Positions 16,112 through 24,521 of a DNA stretch of 28,322 nucleotides are shown piece by piece; the stretch's first letter is position 1; each line of letters begins with the position of its first letter. Origin of the DNA: Albimonas sp041685625 (GTDB taxonomy: Bacteria; Pseudomonadota; Alphaproteobacteria; Rhodobacterales; Rhodobacteraceae); NCBI GenBank assembly GCA_041685625.1, contig JAWLFJ010000044.1, forward strand, positions 1 to 28,322, written 5' to 3'. The notes below the pieces were generated by a model. It worked only from the letters and a program-made list of their open reading frames with translations. It was not told where the DNA came from and did not search any database. The position numbers were made by a program, and so were the translations under genes.

Positions 16112-16810
16112 TCAGGCTTCGACGATCCGCCCGCCTTCGAGCCGCAGCACGCGGTCCATCCGCTCGGCCAGCGCGAGGTTGTGCGTCGCGACCAGCGCCG
16201 CCAGCCCTTGGTCTTTCGCCAACCCCACCAGCACGTCGAACACCCGCTCCGACGTCGCCGGATCGAGATTCCCCGTCGGCTCGTCCGCCAGCAGCACCGC
16301 CGGGCGGTTGGCGAGCCCGCGGCAGAGCGCGACCCGCTGGCATTCGCCCCCCGAAAGCTCCGAGGGGCGATGCGCGGCCCGCGGACCGAGCCCCACCGTC
16401 TCCAGCAGCGCGCGCGCCCGCGCCGCCGCCTCGTCCGCCGGGATCCCGGCGGCGCGCATCGGCAGCGAGACGTTCTCGGCCGCGCTGAACTCCTGCAACA
16501 GATGGTGGAACTGGTAGACGAAGCCGATCTCCGCCCGCCTGAGCCCGGTGCGCCGGGCGTCCGAGAGGCCGCGCGTCGGCTCGCCCTTGACGCGAACCTC
16601 GCCGCCCTCGGGCCCCGGATCCGGCCGGTCCAGAAGCCCCGCGACGTGCAGCAGCGTCGACTTGCCCGCCCCCGACGGCGCCACCAGCGCGCAGAGCGCC
16701 CCGGGCCTCAGTGCCAGCGAGGCGCCGGTCAGCACCCGCACCTCCGCCGGCGTGCCGGCAGAATAGGTCCGCCGCACCTCGTTCAGCTCCAGCACCGGCG
16801 CCTCACTCAT
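16112..16810 (-). CDS. lolD: Lipoprotein-releasing ABC transporter ATP-binding protein
   Basis: LolD is the ATPase of the inner-membrane complex that extracts outer-membrane lipoproteins and passes them to LolA. At 232 residues it shows Walker A APSGAGKST (44-52), the Q-loop glutamine in YQFHHLL (99-105), signature LSGGECQRV (152-160) and Walker B VLLADEP (172-178). The LolD-type ending of this region, TGNLDP, is intact. The signature has Cys where Gln is usual, a mild variant. The start overlaps the lolC stop by eight bases (ATGAGTGA), so the pair is coupled. A short GGGGC / GCCCC hairpin (16079-16091) lies downstream. Confidence 0.95.
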   Translation of the reverse strand: MSEAPVLELNEVRRTYSAGTPAEVRVLTGASLALRPGALCALVAPSGAGKSTLLHVAGLLDRPDPGPEGGEVRVKGEPTRGLSDARRTGLRRAEIGFVYQFHHLLQEFSAAENVSLPMRAAGIPADEAAARARALLETVGLGPRAAHRPSELSGGECQRVALCRGLANRPAVLLADEPTGNLDPATSERVFDVLVGLAKDQGLAALVATHNLALAERMDRVLRLEGGRIVEA

Positions 16811-18119
16811 GGCGCAGCGCCTCCACCGGATCGAGCCGGGCGGCGTTGCGCGCCGGGAACAGCGTCACCAGGAAACTGATGCCGAGCGAGAGCCCCGCGG
16901 CCGAGGCGACGTCGGCCAGCCGAAGCTCCGCCGGGAACGATGTCAGCAGCCGCACCTCCGGGTCCCAGACGCCGCCGCCGACGGCCCAGTTCACGAGATC
17001 GAAGATCGGATCGATGTAGATCACGAAGAGGAGGCCGAGCGCGACGCCGACGCCCGTGCCCACCAGCCCGACCCCGGCCCCGCAGAGGAAGAACACCCGC
17101 ATCACCGCGCCCTGCGTCAGCCCCATGGTGCGCAGCACGCCGATGTCGCGACCCTTGTTCTTCACCAGCATCACCAGGCCCGAGATGATGTTGAGCGCCG
17201 CGATCAGGACCACGAGGCCGAGGATCAGGAACATCACCGCCCGCTCCATGTCGAGCGCGGCGAGGAAGGCCCCGTTCACGTCCTTCCAGGTCCAGACCAC
17301 CGTCTGCGGCCCAGCGGCGCGCTGCACGGCGCGATCGAGTTCGGAACGCGCCGCCGAGCGCCCGAGCCGGTCCGGCCGCGCCACCTGCGCCTCGACCATG
17401 TCGGCGGCGCCCTCCCGGTTCAGGAAGTCCTGCGCCCGCTCGAAGGCGAGATAGGCGCGGGTCCGGTCGACGTCCGCCCGGCCGATGCGGAAGACGTGCA
17501 CCACCTCGAAGGGCTTCACCTTCGGCGCCGTCCCGAAGGGCGTGGTCAGCCCGCCCGGCAGGATAAGCGAGACGGTGTCCCCGACCTGCGCGCCGAGTTC
17601 GCGCGCCACCCCCTCGCCCAGCGAGACGCCCCCCTCGGCCAGCCCCGCGAGCTCGCCCGCCTCGGCCTCGGGCTCCGCGATCCAGGGCAGCGCCCGCAGA
17701 TCCTCGAGCGCCATGCCCCGCAGCACGACGCCCGCGTTGCGCTCGCCCCGCGTGACCAGCACCTGCGCCTCGACCAGCGGATAGGCGCGCTCGACGCCGG
17801 GCGCCGCCGCCACCCGCTCGGCCATCGCCGCGTGGTCGCGGATCTCGCGGATCTCTCGCCCGTCGTCGTAGACCGAAAGGGGATAGACCTTGACGTGCCC
17901 CTCCGCGCCCAGCACCCGCGCCGTGAACTCCTCGCGGAAGCCCACCATCACCGCCATCACCACGATCAGCGTGCCGACCGCCAGCGCGATCCCGACCAGC
18001 GCGTACCAGACGATGACGCTGATCCCACCCTCGCGCCGGCGCGCGCGCATGTAGCGCCAGGCCAGCAGCCATTCGTGGCGCGCGAAGGGCGGCGCGCCCC
18101 GGGCCTCCGCCGCGCTCAT
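16803..18119 (-). CDS. lolC: Lipoprotein-releasing ABC transporter permease, LolC/E family
   Basis: This 438-residue MacB/FtsX-type permease has four transmembrane helices: one near the N-terminus (about 35-58, after WRYMRARRREGG) and three in the C-terminal part. The latter are around 290-315 ending LVKNKGRDIGVLRTMG, around 330-355, and near 400-425 before NAARLDPVEALRHE. A large periplasmic domain lies between the first two and carries the VYPLVEAQVLVTRG-type strand pattern of LolC/LolE. There is no second permease gene next to lolD, so the transporter is probably a homodimeric permease (the single-protein type also called LolF) with LolD. I chose ATG 18119 (MSAAEARG) over upstream Arg/Gly-rich starts. 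proS ends 118 bases upstream on the same strand. Confidence 0.92.
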   Translation of the reverse strand: MSAAEARGAPPFARHEWLLAWRYMRARRREGGISVIVWYALVGIALAVGTLIVVMAVMVGFREEFTARVLGAEGHVKVYPLSVYDDGREIREIRDHAAMAERVAAAPGVERAYPLVEAQVLVTRGERNAGVVLRGMALEDLRALPWIAEPEAEAGELAGLAEGGVSLGEGVARELGAQVGDTVSLILPGGLTTPFGTAPKVKPFEVVHVFRIGRADVDRTRAYLAFERAQDFLNREGAADMVEAQVARPDRLGRSAARSELDRAVQRAAGPQTVVWTWKDVNGAFLAALDMERAVMFLILGLVVLIAALNIISGLVMLVKNKGRDIGVLRTMGLTQGAVMRVFFLCGAGVGLVGTGVGVALGLLFVIYIDPIFDLVNWAVGGGVWDPEVRLLTSFPAELRLADVASAAGLSLGISFLVTLFPARNAARLDPVEALRHE

Positions 18120-18237
18120 GCGCCCCGCCCCCATGCGCCCCGTCCCGGAGCGGCGCCCGAGGCGCGGCACGCGCCGAGCCGGTCGAGGGCGGGTCGATCC
18201 CCCCCGAGGCCGGAGCCCCCCGCGAAGACGTCCCGGG

Positions 18238-19575
18238 TCATCGCCCGGCGTAGACCGCGGCCAGCCGCGCCACCGCCGCCTCCGGGTCCAGCTCGTGGCT
18301 CTCGCCGGTGGCGCGGGAGGTCAGCTCCACCACACCCTTCTCCAGCCCCCGCGGTCCGACCGTGATCCGCCACGGCAGGCCGATCAGGTCCATGGTCGCG
18401 AACTTGGCCCCCGCCCGCTCCTCGCGGTCGTCGTAGAGCGGATCGACCCCCGCCGCGGTCAGCTTCGCGTAGAGCCCCTCCGAGGCCGCGTCGGCCTTCG
18501 CGTCGCTCTGCCGCAGGTTCACGATGCCCGCGCCGAAGGGCGTCACCCCCTCCGGCCAGCGGATGCCCTTGTCGTCGTGATGCGCCTCGATCAGCGCGCC
18601 GACGAGACGCGAGACGCCGATGCCGTGCGAGCCCATGTGCACCGGCACGCGGTTTCCGTCGTGGTCCAGCACGGTCGCGCCCATCGCCGCCGAGTATTTA
18701 GTGCCGAAATAGAAGATCTGGCCGACCTCGATGCCCCGCCCGACGCGGCGGCGATGCTCCGGGATCTCCGCGAACGTCGCCTCGTCATGCGTCTCGTCGG
18801 TGCGCGCGTAGGGCGCCGTCCATTCCGCCTTGATCGCCTCGCACTGCGCCCGGTCGTCGTAGTCGATGTCCCGGTCGCCGAGGCTGAGATCCGCCACGTC
18901 GGCGTCGTAGAACACCTCCGACTCGCCCGTCTCCGCCAGCACCAGGAACTCGTGCGTGTCGTCGCCGCCGATGGGGCCCGAGTCGGCCCGCATCGGGATC
19001 GCGGTCAGCCCCATGCGCTCGTAGGTGCGCAGATAGGTGACGAGGTGGCGGTTGTAGGCGTGGAGGGCGTCCTCCTTCGTCAGGTCGAAGTTGTAGCCGT
19101 CCTTCATCAGGAACTCGCGGCCCCGCATCACGCCGAAGCGCGGCCGCACCTCGTCCCGGAACTTCCACTGGATGTGGTAGAGCGTCAGCGGCAACTGCCG
19201 ATACGAGCCGACATGGGTGCGGAAGATGTCGGTGATCATCTCCTCGTTGGTCGGCCCGAACAGCAGATCGCGGTCGTGCCGGTCGCGGATGCGCAGCATC
19301 TCCGGCCCGTAGGCGTCGTAGCGCCCGCTCTCCTGCCAGAGGTCGGCGGGCTGGATCGTCGGCATCAGCATCGGCAGATGGCCCGCGCGCTGCTGCTCCT
19401 CGTGCACGATGGTCTCGATGCGCTTCAGCACCTTCCAGCCGAGCGGCAGCCACGAATAGATCCCCGCCGCCTGCTGACGGATCATCCCGGCGCGCAGCAT
19501 CAGCCGGTGCGAGGCGATCTGCGCCTCGGCCGGGGTCTCCTTCAGGACGGGCAGGAAGTAGCGGCTGAGGCGCAT
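18238..19575 (-). CDS. proS: Prolyl-tRNA synthetase, short form
   Basis: ProS charges tRNA-Pro. The protein has class II motif 1 (GIYSWLPLGWKVLKRIE, 38-54), motif 2 (KFRDEVRPRFGVMRGREF, 138-155) and motif 3 (GSHGIGVSRL), plus a C-terminal anticodon-binding domain. It is 445 residues, against about 570 for the E. coli type. The roughly 180-residue editing insertion between motifs 2 and 3 is missing, as in other alphaproteobacterial ProS. Alanine mischarging must then be corrected by a free-standing editing protein, which is not in this window. The ATG follows GGGAGA. The upstream spacer carries an AT-rich segment with possible minus-strand promoters about 240 bases away. Confidence 0.96.
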   Translation of the reverse strand: MRLSRYFLPVLKETPAEAQIASHRLMLRAGMIRQQAAGIYSWLPLGWKVLKRIETIVHEEQQRAGHLPMLMPTIQPADLWQESGRYDAYGPEMLRIRDRHDRDLLFGPTNEEMITDIFRTHVGSYRQLPLTLYHIQWKFRDEVRPRFGVMRGREFLMKDGYNFDLTKEDALHAYNRHLVTYLRTYERMGLTAIPMRADSGPIGGDDTHEFLVLAETGESEVFYDADVADLSLGDRDIDYDDRAQCEAIKAEWTAPYARTDETHDEATFAEIPEHRRRVGRGIEVGQIFYFGTKYSAAMGATVLDHDGNRVPVHMGSHGIGVSRLVGALIEAHHDDKGIRWPEGVTPFGAGIVNLRQSDAKADAASEGLYAKLTAAGVDPLYDDREERAGAKFATMDLIGLPWRITVGPRGLEKGVVELTSRATGESHELDPEAAVARLAAVYAGR

Positions 19576-19802
19576 TCTGGGATCTCCCGAGGTCCGGACG
19601 TCGCGCGTCGATAGCGGAGGGGCGGGCGCTCCGCAACGCCGGCGCCGCGGGGCGAATCGGAGCCCGCGCCGGCGGGGACGCCGCGGCGCGGGCCCGGCGC
19701 CGCAGCGGCGAAGAGAAGCGGCGCGACGACGGCTCGGCCTTCGCGGTCGCAGCGGACGTCACGAGAACGTTCGCAGATGCAACATGATAGAACAGGCGAA
19801 GC

Positions 19803-19831
19803 TTGCGTCCCGCTTAGCAATCAATTATCCA
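19803..19831 (+). promoter_or_regulatory. Possible promoter of the candidate small RNA
   Basis: TTGCGT (19803-19808), a 17-base spacer and TATCCA (19826-19831) lie in the AT-rich core. Transcription would begin near 19838, about 50-60 bases before the terminator end. The same bases overlap the possible minus-strand proS promoters, so only one direction may be active. Confidence 0.3.
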
Positions 19832-19837
19832 ATGGTG

Positions 19838-19896
19838 ACAAGAAACGGCCCAAGTCTAGGGAGGTCGGCCCGCCACTCAGGCGGGCCGCTTTTTTT
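19838..19896 (+). ncRNA. Candidate small RNA ending at an intrinsic terminator
   Basis: A terminator on the plus strand has no plus-strand gene upstream: both neighbours, proS and ppx, are on the minus strand. The most economical reading is a transcript of about 59 nt starting near 19838, or a longer one starting near 19770. The predicted RNA has an unstructured A-rich 5' end, a purine-rich GGGAGG (19859-19864) and the terminator hairpin. It matches no small-RNA family I can recognise. GGGAGG could pair with pyrimidine-rich targets, but no target is evident. Boundaries are estimates. Confidence 0.4.
19866..19896 (+). terminator. Rho-independent terminator, plus strand
   Basis: CGGCCCGCC (19866-19874) pairs perfectly with GGCGGGCCG (19880-19888) around ACTCA, followed by C and seven T residues (19890-19896). 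It is the only textbook intrinsic terminator in the window. Read on the minus strand, the hairpin is not followed by a U-run, so it is not a good terminator for ppx, whose stop is 11 bases away. Confidence 0.85.
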
Positions 19897-19906
19897 CGGG
19901 ATCGTC

Positions 19907-21445
19907 TCAGGCCGCCGGCTCCAGCGCCCCGAGCCGGGGCGTCAGGCCCGCGCTTTCGGCCAAGGCGCCGAGGCGTTTCTCCACCGCCTCTCCCGCCAGC
20001 GCCTCGAAATCCGGGGCCAGCAGCAGCGCCAGTTCGCGCGGTCGCGGGCGCAGCGCGCAATGCGGCAGCACCCCGGGGGCCGAGCCCGCGAGCATCGCGC
20101 CGAGGCGGATCGCCCGGCCCAGCATCCGCGCCTCGATCCGCTCCGCCTGGCTCAGCAGCGCCAGCGCCGGCACGTCCTCGCGCTTGGTCTTGCCCGCCTT
20201 GTAGCGGTGGCGCAGCGCCGCGCCGAGCCAGGCGCGCTCCGAATGCCCGACGCCGGAGAGGTTGGCGCGGTAGACCGTCTCGAACACCGCCTGGTCGCGA
20301 TAGTCGGGATGCGCCGTCCAGGCCACGTCGTTCAGCCGGCAGGCCGCCGCGATCAGCCGCCGCCGCCCGGCGGGCGCGTTCGGGAACAGCGGCGCCAGCC
20401 AGGCGGCGAGCTCGTCGCCGAAGCCCGGGAAGCGCGCCAGGCGCCGCTCCATCTCCGCCGCGGCCGAGAGCAGCGGGTCCTGCGTGCGCATCGCCTTCGG
20501 CAGCCGCTCCCACAGCACCCCCTCGCGCAACCCGAAGGCCGAGACGGCGACCGAGACCGGCTGCGCCGCCTCGATCAGCCGCGCCAGCACCCGCGCCGCC
20601 AGCGGAATCACCTCCAGCCGCTCGCGCGAGGCCGAGAGGGTCTTGCCGATCGCCTCCGGCGCCTCCTGCGCCACGCCGTCGGCGAGGCCGCGCATGGCGG
20701 CGGCCGGCAATTCGAACTCGTGCAGCACCTGGATCGGATAGTCGGTGCGCGCCATGTGCAGCTTGGCGAGCGCGCGCCACGCCCCGCCCACCAGGTGCAG
20801 CCGTCCGCCCGGCGGCCCGATCACGTCCGCCGCCCCCGCCAGCGCCGCGTCGACGGCCTCGTCGACCGCCCCCGCCCCGCCCGAAAGGCGGCCGAGGCGC
20901 AGCGGCCCCAGCGGCAGCGTCACCCCCGGCTTCACCTCGCCGCCGCCGACGGGCGCGAGCTCGAGGCTGGCGCCGCCGAGATCGGCGACCAGCCCCTCGG
21001 CGTCGGGCCAGCCGAGCAGCACGCCCTGCGCCGCCAGCCGCGCCTCGTCCTCGCCCGAGGCGACGACCAGCGCGAGCCCCGTGCGCGCCGCCACCTCGGC
21101 CACGAACTCGCCGCCGTCCTCGGCCTCGCGCACCGCCGCCGTCGCCACCGCCACCACGTCGTCGACCCGCATCAGCGTGCAGAGCCGCGCGAAGCGCCCG
21201 AGCGCCGCCAGCGCGCGCCGCCGCCCCGCGGGCGACAGCCGCCCGGTCGCGGCCAGTTCCGAGCCGAGCCCGGCGAGCACCTTCTCGTTGAAGAAATACG
21301 CGGGCGAGCGCGACAGCGCCGCGTAGACCACCATCCGCACCGAGTTGGAGCCGACGTCGATCACGGCGATGCGGCGCGCCTCCCCCGGGGCCTCGGCGCC
21401 GAGGGCCGCGCCGCCGCGGGATGGCTCGGCGGCCGGCGGGATCAT
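19907..21445 (-). CDS. ppx: Exopolyphosphatase, Ppx/GppA family
   Basis: Ppx/GppA enzymes release phosphate from polyphosphate chains or convert pppGpp to ppGpp; they have the ASKHA ATPase fold. In this 512-residue protein phosphate motif 1 is IDVGSNSVRMVVY (29-41), ATAAVREAEDG (101-111) follows, and motif 2 is LVADLGGASLEL (152-163). The C-terminal helical half includes an HD-like region near HPDYR and HSERAWLG. ATG 21445 (MIPPAAEP) was preferred to an upstream Arg-rich extension. It follows ppk on the same strand after 93 bases, forming a polyphosphate synthesis and breakdown pair. Assignment between Ppx and GppA rests on this pairing. Confidence 0.92.
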   Translation of the reverse strand: MIPPAAEPSRGGAALGAEAPGEARRIAVIDVGSNSVRMVVYAALSRSPAYFFNEKVLAGLGSELAATGRLSPAGRRRALAALGRFARLCTLMRVDDVVAVATAAVREAEDGGEFVAEVAARTGLALVVASGEDEARLAAQGVLLGWPDAEGLVADLGGASLELAPVGGGEVKPGVTLPLGPLRLGRLSGGAGAVDEAVDAALAGAADVIGPPGGRLHLVGGAWRALAKLHMARTDYPIQVLHEFELPAAAMRGLADGVAQEAPEAIGKTLSASRERLEVIPLAARVLARLIEAAQPVSVAVSAFGLREGVLWERLPKAMRTQDPLLSAAAEMERRLARFPGFGDELAAWLAPLFPNAPAGRRRLIAAACRLNDVAWTAHPDYRDQAVFETVYRANLSGVGHSERAWLGAALRHRYKAGKTKREDVPALALLSQAERIEARMLGRAIRLGAMLAGSAPGVLPHCALRPRPRELALLLAPDFEALAGEAVEKRLGALAESAGLTPRLGALEPAA

Positions 21446-21538
21446 GGACGCGCTCCCTCGCTGCGTCGTCGGGCGGGGTCCGGCTCGCACGCCGGGCCGC
21501 CGCCGGTCAAGGCCCGGCGCCCGGAACCGCCCCCGCGC

Positions 21539-23767
21539 TCAGCCGGCGGCCGCATCATCCGGTTCCATGGTCTCCGCCGGATCGAGCCGGGTCGCGAGGC
21601 GCGGCGCGTCCTCCGCCCCCGCCCGCCCCCGGCCCGAGAGCGAGGGGTTCTGCATGAAGAACTCGTGCGCGTTGAACGCCGCCTCGCCCGCCGGCGCCTC
21701 GGCCCGGATCCAGTGCCCGTCGGGCTGCAGCACCCAGCTCTGCGCCTCGTCACGAAGGTTCGCGGCCATCACCTGCTCCAGGATCTGCGCGTGCACCGTC
21801 TCGTTGCGGATCGGCACCAGCGTCTCCACCCGGCGGTTCAGGTTGCGCCCCATCCAGTCGGCCGAACTGATCCAGACCTCCGCCCCCCGATGCGGCAGCG
21901 CCGCGCCGTTCCCGAAGCAGACGATGCGCGAATGCTCGAGGAAGCGCCCGATGATGGACTTCACCCGGATCGTCTCCGAGAGCCCCGGCACGCCGGGCCG
22001 GAGCCCGCAGATCCCCCGCACCACCAGGTCGATCTCCACCCCCGCGCGGCTCGCGGCGTAGAGGGCGTCGATCACCTCCGGATCGATCAGCGCGTTCATC
22101 TTCGCCCAGACCTGCGCCGGACGCCCGGCGCGGGCTTGCGCGGCCTCGCGCTCCAGCCCCTCGATCAGATGGCGCTTCAGCGTCGCGGGCGAGAGCTTGA
22201 TCGCCTCCAGCCCCTCGGGCTCGGCGTAGCCGGTGACGTAGTTGAACAGCCGCGCCGAATCGCGCCCCAGCGTCGCGTCCGTCGTGAACAGGCTGAGGTC
22301 GGTGTAGATGTTCGCCGTGATCGGGTGGTAGTTGCCCGTCCCCCAATGGGTGTAGGTCACGAGGCTGTCGCCCTCGCGGCGCACCACCAGGCTCGCCTTG
22401 GCGTGGGTCTTCCAGTCGATGAAGCCGTAGACGACCTGCGCGCCCGCCCGCTCCAGCTTGCGGCTCTGGCGGATGTTCGCCGCCTCGTCGAAGCGCGCCT
22501 TCAGCTCGACCAGCGCCGTGACGCTCTTGCCGTCCTCCGCCGCCTCGCAGAGCGCGTCGACGATCGGGCTGTCGGAGCTCGTCCGGTAGAGCGTCTGCTT
22601 GATCGCCACCACGTCCGGGTCGCGCGCCGCCTGCTCCAGGAACCGCACCACGATCGAGAAGCTCTCGTAAGGGTGGTGCAGCAGCATGTCCTTCTGGCGC
22701 ACGGCCGCGAAGATGTCGCCGCCGTGGTCGCGCACCCGCTCCGGCATCCGCGGCACGTAGGGGTGGAACAGCAGGTCGGGCCGGTCCTTGACCACCAGCT
22801 CCGAGAGGTTCTTGACCCCGATCACGCCCCCGATCTCGACCGTCTCCTCGCGCGCCACGCCCAGCTCGTCGGCGATGCGGTCCTTCAGGTCCTGCGGCGC
22901 GTCGGCGGTGATCTTGAGGCGGATCACCTCGCCCCGCCGCCGGCGCTTCAGCGCGGTCTCGAACTCGCGCACCAGGTCCTCGGCCTCCTCCTCCACCTCG
23001 AGGTCGCTGTCGCGCAGCACCTTGAAGGCGGCGTGCCCGACCATGCGGTAGCCCGGGAACAGCCGGTCGATGAAGAGCATCAGCAGCTCCTCCACCGGCA
23101 GCCAGCGGATCGTGCCCTCCTCCCCCCCGCCGGTCAGCGCGTCGAGGCGCAGGAACCGCGGCACCATCCCCGGCACCGGCAGCAGCGCGTCCAGCGGCTC
23201 GTCGTCGCGCACCCGGCGCAGCTGCAGCGCCAGCGCGTAGCCCTCGTTCGGAATGAAGGGGAAGGGATGCGCCGGGTCGATCGCCAGCGGCGTGACCACC
23301 GGGAACACCTGCGAGACGAAGTGCTTCTCCAGCCGCGCGGCGTCGGCGCGGGAGAGGGCGGCGCGGTCCAGCACCTCCATGCCCTCGCGGGCGAGCTCGC
23401 TGCGCAGCCGGTCCCAGACCGACTGCTGACGCGCCATCAGCGCCCGCGCGTCGGCGTCGATGCGCTCCAGCTGCTGGCCCGCGGTCAGCCCGTCGGCCGA
23501 GACGGTGTCGACCCCGCCGCGCAGCAGCCCGCGCAGGCCCGCGACGCGCACCGAGTAGAACTCGTCGAGGTTGCCGCCCGAGATCGAGAGGAAGCGCACC
23601 CGCTCCAGCAGCGGATGCGCCGTGTTCTCGGCCTCCGAGAGGACGCGCCAGTTGAAGGCGAGCCAGGAGAGCTCGCGGTTGAAGAAGCGCTCCGGTCCCG
23701 CGGCGTCGAACTCCGCGATCCGGTCCGGGTCGGGCGCGCAGGGCGCGGCGAGGAAATCGGCTCTCAT
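21539..23767 (-). CDS. ppk: Polyphosphate kinase 1
   Basis: PPK1 reversibly transfers the terminal phosphate of ATP onto polyphosphate. The 742-residue protein starts with FFNRELSWLAFNWRVLSEA (28-46) and SGGNLDEFYSVRVAGL (63-78). The catalytic phosphohistidine equivalent to E. coli His435 is His455 in DWKTHAK (451-457). A second conserved His474 lies in THWGTGNYHP (473-482), with the same 19-residue spacing as in E. coli. His612 in EHSRIVCFGNG (611-621) corresponds to E. coli His592. hdaA ends ten bases upstream and ppx follows, so an operon is likely. GCGAGGG precedes the ATG. Confidence 0.97.
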   Translation of the reverse strand: MRADFLAAPCAPDPDRIAEFDAAGPERFFNRELSWLAFNWRVLSEAENTAHPLLERVRFLSISGGNLDEFYSVRVAGLRGLLRGGVDTVSADGLTAGQQLERIDADARALMARQQSVWDRLRSELAREGMEVLDRAALSRADAARLEKHFVSQVFPVVTPLAIDPAHPFPFIPNEGYALALQLRRVRDDEPLDALLPVPGMVPRFLRLDALTGGGEEGTIRWLPVEELLMLFIDRLFPGYRMVGHAAFKVLRDSDLEVEEEAEDLVREFETALKRRRRGEVIRLKITADAPQDLKDRIADELGVAREETVEIGGVIGVKNLSELVVKDRPDLLFHPYVPRMPERVRDHGGDIFAAVRQKDMLLHHPYESFSIVVRFLEQAARDPDVVAIKQTLYRTSSDSPIVDALCEAAEDGKSVTALVELKARFDEAANIRQSRKLERAGAQVVYGFIDWKTHAKASLVVRREGDSLVTYTHWGTGNYHPITANIYTDLSLFTTDATLGRDSARLFNYVTGYAEPEGLEAIKLSPATLKRHLIEGLEREAAQARAGRPAQVWAKMNALIDPEVIDALYAASRAGVEIDLVVRGICGLRPGVPGLSETIRVKSIIGRFLEHSRIVCFGNGAALPHRGAEVWISSADWMGRNLNRRVETLVPIRNETVHAQILEQVMAANLRDEAQSWVLQPDGHWIRAEAPAGEAAFNAHEFFMQNPSLSGRGRAGAEDAPRLATRLDPAETMEPDDAAAG

Positions 23768-23777
23768 GCCCTCGCTT

Positions 23778-24521
23778 CTACCGCGTCGGCGATGACGGTT
23801 CCATGTCCGCCGCGTCGTCGCGGCCGAGGATCTCCGCCGCGAGGCGCCGCGTGACCGGCCGCCCGCGCGCCAGCCCCGCCCGGTCGAGCGTCGCCACGGC
23901 GGCGGCGAGGGCGGCGTGGCTGCGCTCGACCCTCAGCGCGAGATAGCGCGGCAGGCCGGGCTCCACCCGGATCTGGCGGTCGGCGAACAGCTTGGCCGCC
24001 AGCGCCTCCATCAGCGCGTCGTCGGGCGGCGCCAGCCGCGCCACCGGCAGCGCCGCGAGGCGCGTGGCGAGGTCGGGCAGCGCCACGCCCCAGCGCGCCG
24101 GCGCCGCACGGGCGGTCAGGAGCAGCGGCCGCCCCGCCGCGCCCAGCACGCCGATCAGATGGAACAGGCCCTGCTCCGCCGCCGCGCCGCCCTCCGCCAG
24201 CGCCCGGTCGGCGTCCTCGAGCGCCAGCGCCGGCGCCCTCGCCGGCGCCCGCAGCGCCTCCGACCCGGGGGCCATCCCGGCCAGCGCCTCGCCCCCCAGC
24301 ACCGCCGCCCCGCTCTCGGCCGCGAACACGGCCGCGAGGTGGGACTTGCCCGCGCCCTCGGGGCCGGTCAGCGCCAGCGCGCCGCCCGGCCGGGCGCGCC
24401 AGGCGTCGACCTGCGCCAGCGCCGTGCGGTTGGAGCCCGAGACCACGAAATCGGCGCGTCCCGTAGCCGCGCGCGCCGGCAGCGCCAGCGGCAGCTGCCC
24501 GCCCGGACCCTCAACCGGCAT
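23778..24521 (-). CDS. hdaA: DnaA-related regulator HdaA (Hda homologue)
   Basis: HdaA works with the DNA polymerase sliding clamp to promote ATP hydrolysis on DnaA, limiting re-initiation of replication. This 247-residue protein has a clamp-binding-like motif, GQLPLAL (8-14), near its N-terminus, comparable to QLSLPL in Hda. Walker A is GPEGAGKSH (53-61) and a divergent Walker B is LALEDADRA (99-107). A sensor-like LPDLATRL follows at 148-155. It lacks the DNA-binding domain of DnaA. Its ATG overlaps the end of the AI-2E permease gene by 11 bases and ppk begins ten bases after its stop. The permease-hdaA-ppk order also occurs in other alphaproteobacteria such as Caulobacter, as far as I recall. 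Confidence 0.88.
   Translation of the reverse strand: MPVEGPGGQLPLALPARAATGRADFVVSGSNRTALAQVDAWRARPGGALALTGPEGAGKSHLAAVFAAESGAAVLGGEALAGMAPGSEALRAPARAPALALEDADRALAEGGAAAEQGLFHLIGVLGAAGRPLLLTARAAPARWGVALPDLATRLAALPVARLAPPDDALMEALAAKLFADRQIRVEPGLPRYLALRVERSHAALAAAVATLDRAGLARGRPVTRRLAAEILGRDDAADMEPSSPTR

Larger units (their letters stand above)
19576..19906. other. 331-bp spacer between proS and ppx with AT-rich core
   Basis: The half next to proS (19576-19760) is extremely GC-rich with no gene seen. Positions 19770-19860 are strikingly AT-richer than anything nearby and end at a plus-strand intrinsic terminator. On the minus strand, TTGTCA-N17-GCTAAG (19841 to 19813) or TTGGGC-N18-GATAAT (19853 to 19824) could drive proS with a leader of about 240 nt. 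On the plus strand, TTGCGT-N17-TATCCA could drive a small RNA. Short frames from ATG 19777 or 19784 run through the terminator into ppx antisense and do not look like proteins. Confidence 0.5.

Noticed and set aside
19777..19906. A short protein from ATG 19777 or 19784 in the proS-ppx spacer
   Set aside because: The frames have no good ribosome-binding site, run through the terminator stem and T-run, and continue as ppx antisense. A non-coding RNA fits better.
19784..23854. A 1356-codon plus-strand frame opposite ppx and ppk
   Set aside because: It is Arg/His/Gln-rich shadow sequence. ppx and ppk on the minus strand have intact motifs and codon use, and the frame runs through the intrinsic terminator.
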